Positions 53,201 through 58,800 of a stretch of 64,000 nucleotides of DNA are shown here, piece after piece. The position numbers were made by a program, and so were the translations under genes. The stretch is from Misgurnus anguillicaudatus. Taxonomy: Eukaryota > Chordata > Actinopteri > Cypriniformes > Cobitidae. The notes beneath the pieces were generated by a model. That model was not told the DNA's origin. It was given only the letters and a program-made list of their open reading frames with translations, and did no database searches. Position 1 is the first letter of the stretch; the number at the start of each line of letters is the position of its first letter. The stretch is taken from the NCBI RefSeq assembly GCF_027580225.2, contig NC_073342.2, positions 17,849,501-17,913,500 of the forward strand, written 5' to 3'.

Positions 53201-55813
53201 GAGGAGGCTTTAGGGCCACAGCTGGCCCTCGACTCACCTGCCTGGGCATCAGTGGTTCTCCAAGGTATCTCAGCACCTGGAGATTATTCTTTTGTTGTAA
53301 AAAATGTCACTGTAGTTTCTCATTTTATGTTCATCGTTTTGATGTTTGTGCCCTGCAGTGAGATGAATGCTCCATTCTCAAAGTGGTCATGTGATCAGGT
53401 CTGTGCTTGGCTGGAGGATTTTGGGCTGGGTCACTACGTACATATGGCCAGACAGTGGGTCACTTGCGGACAGACGCTGCTTTCTGCATCCTCGCAGGAT
53501 ATTGAGAAGGTGAGAAATGCATTGCAAATGCAATGGCTATTGCAATGATACCCTATAAGTGTGTGTATTGTCTTCTGGTGAATTTAAAAATTTCATATGC
53601 ATTTAAAAAGGTCTTGATGCTGTTTTATGTATATCATAAATTGCATGGACGTCGTTTTTTATTTTATGATTGTGTTACTCCAAACACCAAAGTCCAGGTT
53701 TTATGTTATTAATATTCTCGTGCAACATCTGGTCATAACCGGCATCATTTGGCTACGCCTTTCACTTCAGGTCACTCAAATCTACTAGGCAATTTCTTTG
53801 TATCGTGCGGTTCTACCTGCCAGATTAGCTTTACCTCTGTTTCACATCAGTGATCGTGTCTGACTTGCTTATTTGCTCTGCCATCAAATATCAAAAAATG
53901 TAAAAATAAACCGTGTCCTACCTGCTCCTGACATTTGGATTGATTTTCACATTAGGAGCTGGGAATCAAACATCCGCTACACAAGAAGAAACTTCAGCTT
54001 GCTTTGCGCTCCTTTAACACAAAGATCACAGAGAAATCTTCCGAACTGGACCACGTCTGGGTCACACGTAAGTACCCGCACTAAATCTGTTAAAGGGACA
54101 CAACTTTTTTTTAAATAAGCTCATTTTTCCAGCGCAGTGATATTACGCAGTGCCTGAAAATAGTCCCCTGCTATTGAAAGCTACCAAGGGGACTATTTCC
54201 GGGCGCTGCGTAATATCACTGCGCCTGCTGCAGCCATGTTACGGCAGCAAAGTCCTTGATTATTAGGCCAGAATGAGAGTATAGTTCCTAACCATATATG
54301 CCTAGAAAATTGCAACTTTTAATTTTAGGTCAGTCTTAGTACACAATGTAACTACAGAAGAGTCAAGGTTTTTGGGAGGTTTTGTTGTTGCTGGAGGAAG
54401 CCAGTGCTGTCCACCAACCGAAGTAACGTTAAAGAAGTATTGGATGCTTTAACAAATATGACATTTAAAGGAACAGTATGTAAGAAATTTATATCAATTA
54501 ATCATAAAATGGCTCTGATATGTCACTAGACATTAAGAAATCATTTTCATTTCAAATACATGTATCACTGACAACAGTGGTCCGGCTGATGTTTATGTTG
54601 TCATGTTGTGTATTGGCCACCAGTTTGTAGTACCAGTTTTAGCAACAAGTTTTGTGGTTGCATTACCAGTTTTGGCCACAATCCTACATACTGTTCCTTT
54701 AATTAATATGACAGAGACGCGCAGGAGATCAAGTGATTGACGTTTGGACTTTCAAATCGAGATTTAAAAAGTGAGGAAGAAAAGCGTGAAGATTTGTCAT
54801 TACGCGCATCTTTTTTATGTGTTTAGAAAAAAATAAGTAGGCTATAATAGTATATAATATAATGTATACAATAATAATATAGATTATGTTTAATAATAAT
54901 ACAGAAAATAATATAATATAAAATATTATCATGTACATTTTATATATCAACATTATTATTAGCGTACGTGATTATTGCGTACGAGGTTTTCTTGAATTTT
55001 TGCGTACATTTAGAAGACATTTTGATCCGAAAGTTTTTGTTGAATCACAAAACATCTGTACGCACATCTCACGCACAAATTTGTGTGTATGCATGCTTTG
55101 TGAATGAGACCCATTTTTTGGGTTATTTTTGAGCGCGATGCTAAATGGTCTAATCAGATTCAATGGATTATGCTAAGCTATGCTAAAAGTGGTACCTATA
55201 AAAAGTGTCTCTGTAAAGAGTTACCCGATCAATACTGATAATAATGTAATTAAGCTCTGTTATGTGAAGAAACTGTGTATTTCTGCACAGGTTGGCTTGA
55301 TGATATCGGTTTACCACAGTACAAGGACCAGTTTCATGATTCACGTGTGGACGGTCGAATGCTGCAGTACTTAACAGTGGTAAATATCCATGTTTTATTC
55401 TTTGAAGTACTTCGCTCTTTTACTTACCGTGTTCTCCATTTTGGACCAGTGAGATTGCATGGTAGATGGGTCTATTTATTGATAGGTCCTATTTTTTCTA
55501 CATAAAATTATCCTATATAATGTAAAGAACATTGTGTGAAAATATAATCTTTAAGTAAGGCCATGTCCAAGATTAAAATCAAATTTAAATAATCTCATCA
55601 TTAGATTAAGAAATGTATATATTTTTTATAAATTTTATAACACAATTTTTTGTGTCCCGATCCTAATACTGGTGCTCTGGATTTGTTTTCAGAATGATCT
55701 GCTCTTCCTTAAAGTCACAAATCAACTGCATCATCTCAGCATTAAGTGTGCCATCCACGTGCTACATGTAAACAAGTTTAACCCCAACTGCCTGAAGAGA
55801 AGACCTGGAGATG

Positions 55814-55854
<41 letters not shown>

Positions 55855-58800
55855 AGAGAAATATAAAGACATGCAATAATCGAAGGATCTACTTTTAGTG
55901 ACAAACAAGGCTCATTATAAATGCTCATTTATGTTTTTGTGACAGAACATGACATCACCATCTGAAGCGGTTCAGTGGTCCAATCACCGCGTGATGGAGT
56001 GGCTGAGATCGGTTGATCTAGCCGAATACGCCCCTAATCTGAGAGGCAGTGGAGTGCATGGAGGGCTGATCGTGAGTAACTTAAATCAACTTGATATGGT
56101 TAAAGTCTTTTAATAAAATCCAGTTATAGCGTAGTGCAAGAGAAAATATGTGACCCTGTCTGTGAAATCCAGTCTCATAAAGTCTCATTGAGCATCAAAA
56201 TTTCAATGACACGATCTTAGTCAGTATTAAAATTATCAAGGTTATATTTTCACACAATGTTCTTTACATTATGTAGGATGACTGATATAATTGTTTCTTT
56301 TCCAGATTTTGGAACCTCGTTTTAACTCCGATACCCTCGCCCTGCTGCTGAATATCCCCCCTCAGAAGACTCTTTTAAGGAGGCATTTGGCCACCAAGTT
56401 TAACACACTGGTAGGTTCTCAGGCCCAGCAGGAGAAACGAGAGTTTATGGAATCATCAAGTTACACGCCGCTGAACACCACAGCAAAAGTTCGGGTGAGA
56501 AAAAATCAAATTATATCATAATTTGTCCTCAGAAAAGATACATTTTCAAAAGAGTTAAAACTTTCAAAACGATGTATGATTTGTTGGAATCTGACAACAA
56601 ATGACAGAGCTACACCTGTTGAGAAAAATCGCCCCCAGCGTTTTGAAAAAAAGTTCCCAGCCAGCGGCAGCATTTTTCATGATTATTACAAAAGTGTAAT
56701 GCCTTCCAGAAAATTTTCGTCTTTAAATATATAAACATACAATATATCAAATAAAAGAACAGACCCTTTGCTTTCAAACAAAACATGTCTCATCCTACCT
56801 TCATTACTTCTCTTGTAATCACTTCTCAAATATGGGTAGGTATCTTCAAAAGCACAAAATTTTTAGCAAAAAGCTGAGATAATTCCATTTTTGTGAAGGA
56901 CTTTTGATAGAGATCCCATTCAGCGCGATCCTTTAAACATACACAGAGTTCTTACTTTGCCACGTGAGGTGTTACTTCCGGGTTGCGGAAGAGCGTCAGG
57001 TGGATAAGAGCGCCTGGTGGATAAGAGCGGTATTGCGGAAAGCCGGAAATACTCGTCATTGGCAGGCAAGCATTTTCTCATAATTGACGAGTTAACTCAT
57101 CAATGGCGTTGAATGAGTTAAAGGTTCAAAAACAAAATTACAGCATCCATGCCTTTAACTCCCTGGTAAAACTAATAGATTTGATACACACAAAGTCAAT
57201 AACAATATCTGTAGAAAAAATATATGTTCAACTTTTTTCTTTCTTTTATTGCTTGATTGACATTGAGACACCTTTAAGATCTACTGTAATGTAAGGATCT
57301 AATATAATGTTACACATCATATATGTTAACCAAACATTTTTTTAACACATAACGTATTATATCTGTGTAAATTTTTGTCAAAACAGATATTTTTAAAACA
57401 TTGTATTTATGTATATACATATTTATCCAAAACGGTGGGAAAGTGTCGGTCAGCGCGAGGAAGATCGTTTTCGAGTTTTGTCGCTTTGAATAACTTTTAT
57501 AATATCAATCAGGTCCCGAATTTTATCTCTCTTAATAACTCTTTTAGCATCAAGCAAGTTCTGCACTTTTTGTAACTACAGAAATGTAAGTTTTACATAG
57601 GAAAAATATCAAAACTCTTTGGTTAATTTTAAAGGTATTGCGGAGGATTTTCTTTTTCCGGGTGGATCATCAAGACTATTGGTCCTCCTAGTTGTCAATC
57701 AGGAGTGTTGCGCAATTGCATTTTTTTAAAAAGTGGAAAAGGCGGTTCTTTTCTAAAATTTAAGAAAATCCTCCGCTATACCTTTAAGTGATGCTAATGG
57801 TCTAATCAGATTCAATGGATTATGCTAAGCTATGCTAAAAGTGGGACCGCCAGATCCAGAGATCGGCTGAATGGATTCCAAAACGGTAAAAATCAAATAG
57901 AAAGATACGTTATCAAGGGAAAAATATCGAAACGCTTTGGTTATTTTTTAGCGTGATGCTAATGGTCTAATCAGATTCAATGGATTATGCTAAGCTATGC
58001 TAAAAGTGGGACCGCCAGATCCAGAGATCGGCTGAATGGATTCCAAAACGGTAAAAATCAAATAGAAAGTTAAGTTTTACATAGGAAAAATATCGAAACG
58101 CTTTGGTTATTTTTTAGCGTGATGCTAATGGTCTAATCAGATTCAATGGATTATGCTAAGCTATGCTAAAAGTGGTAGCGTCAGACCCGAAGATCAGCTG
58201 AATGGATTCCATAACGGTAAAAATCAAATGTTTAACTCTAGGGGAGCTGGAAAATGAGCATATTTTCAAAAAAAGTGGAGTGTCCCTTTAATAACAATGT
58301 CACTTTACATATCCAGTAAACTTGTGTTTAACTATGTGTTTTAATTTGTGTGTGGTACTGTATATGTTACTGTAAGTCTGAGCCTCTTTACAAGCATTTC
58401 CATGCGCAGCTTCCCTAGTGCAAATGACAAATAAATACCTCTTGCTTGATATTCACATTTGCTGTCCAAATCTTCAGAAGCACCTTGCCAGCATGACACC
58501 TCAGAATGAAGCTGGAGGTCTTTAAGCACACAGATACGCTTATACAAGCAGACACATGCTTCATTGTATTTAATCTTTGCTGACGTTGCATGTGCATTTT
58601 GACGCTTAGATTTTGCTTAGGCCATATTGACGAAATATGCTGAAAGAACTGCGGCAATGCACTTACTAAGCACAGCAAAGCTTTGGAGGAAACGTTTTAA
58701 GCTTTTTATCCACTCGTTTTTTCCTGATAAGAGAAATGGAGAATATGTGTTTGAATATCCTTTTTTGTCTGGGTTACTTTTATATACAATATATAAAATA

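Noticed and set aside
53090..53548. 152-codon open frame over exons 19-20 as one exon
   Set aside because: Exon 19 is read in another frame (KRGGFRATAGPRL), and clear splice sites bound both exons.
57785..58292. CRISPR-like array
   Set aside because: Units are about 165 nt without short spacers; it is a eukaryotic tandem duplication.
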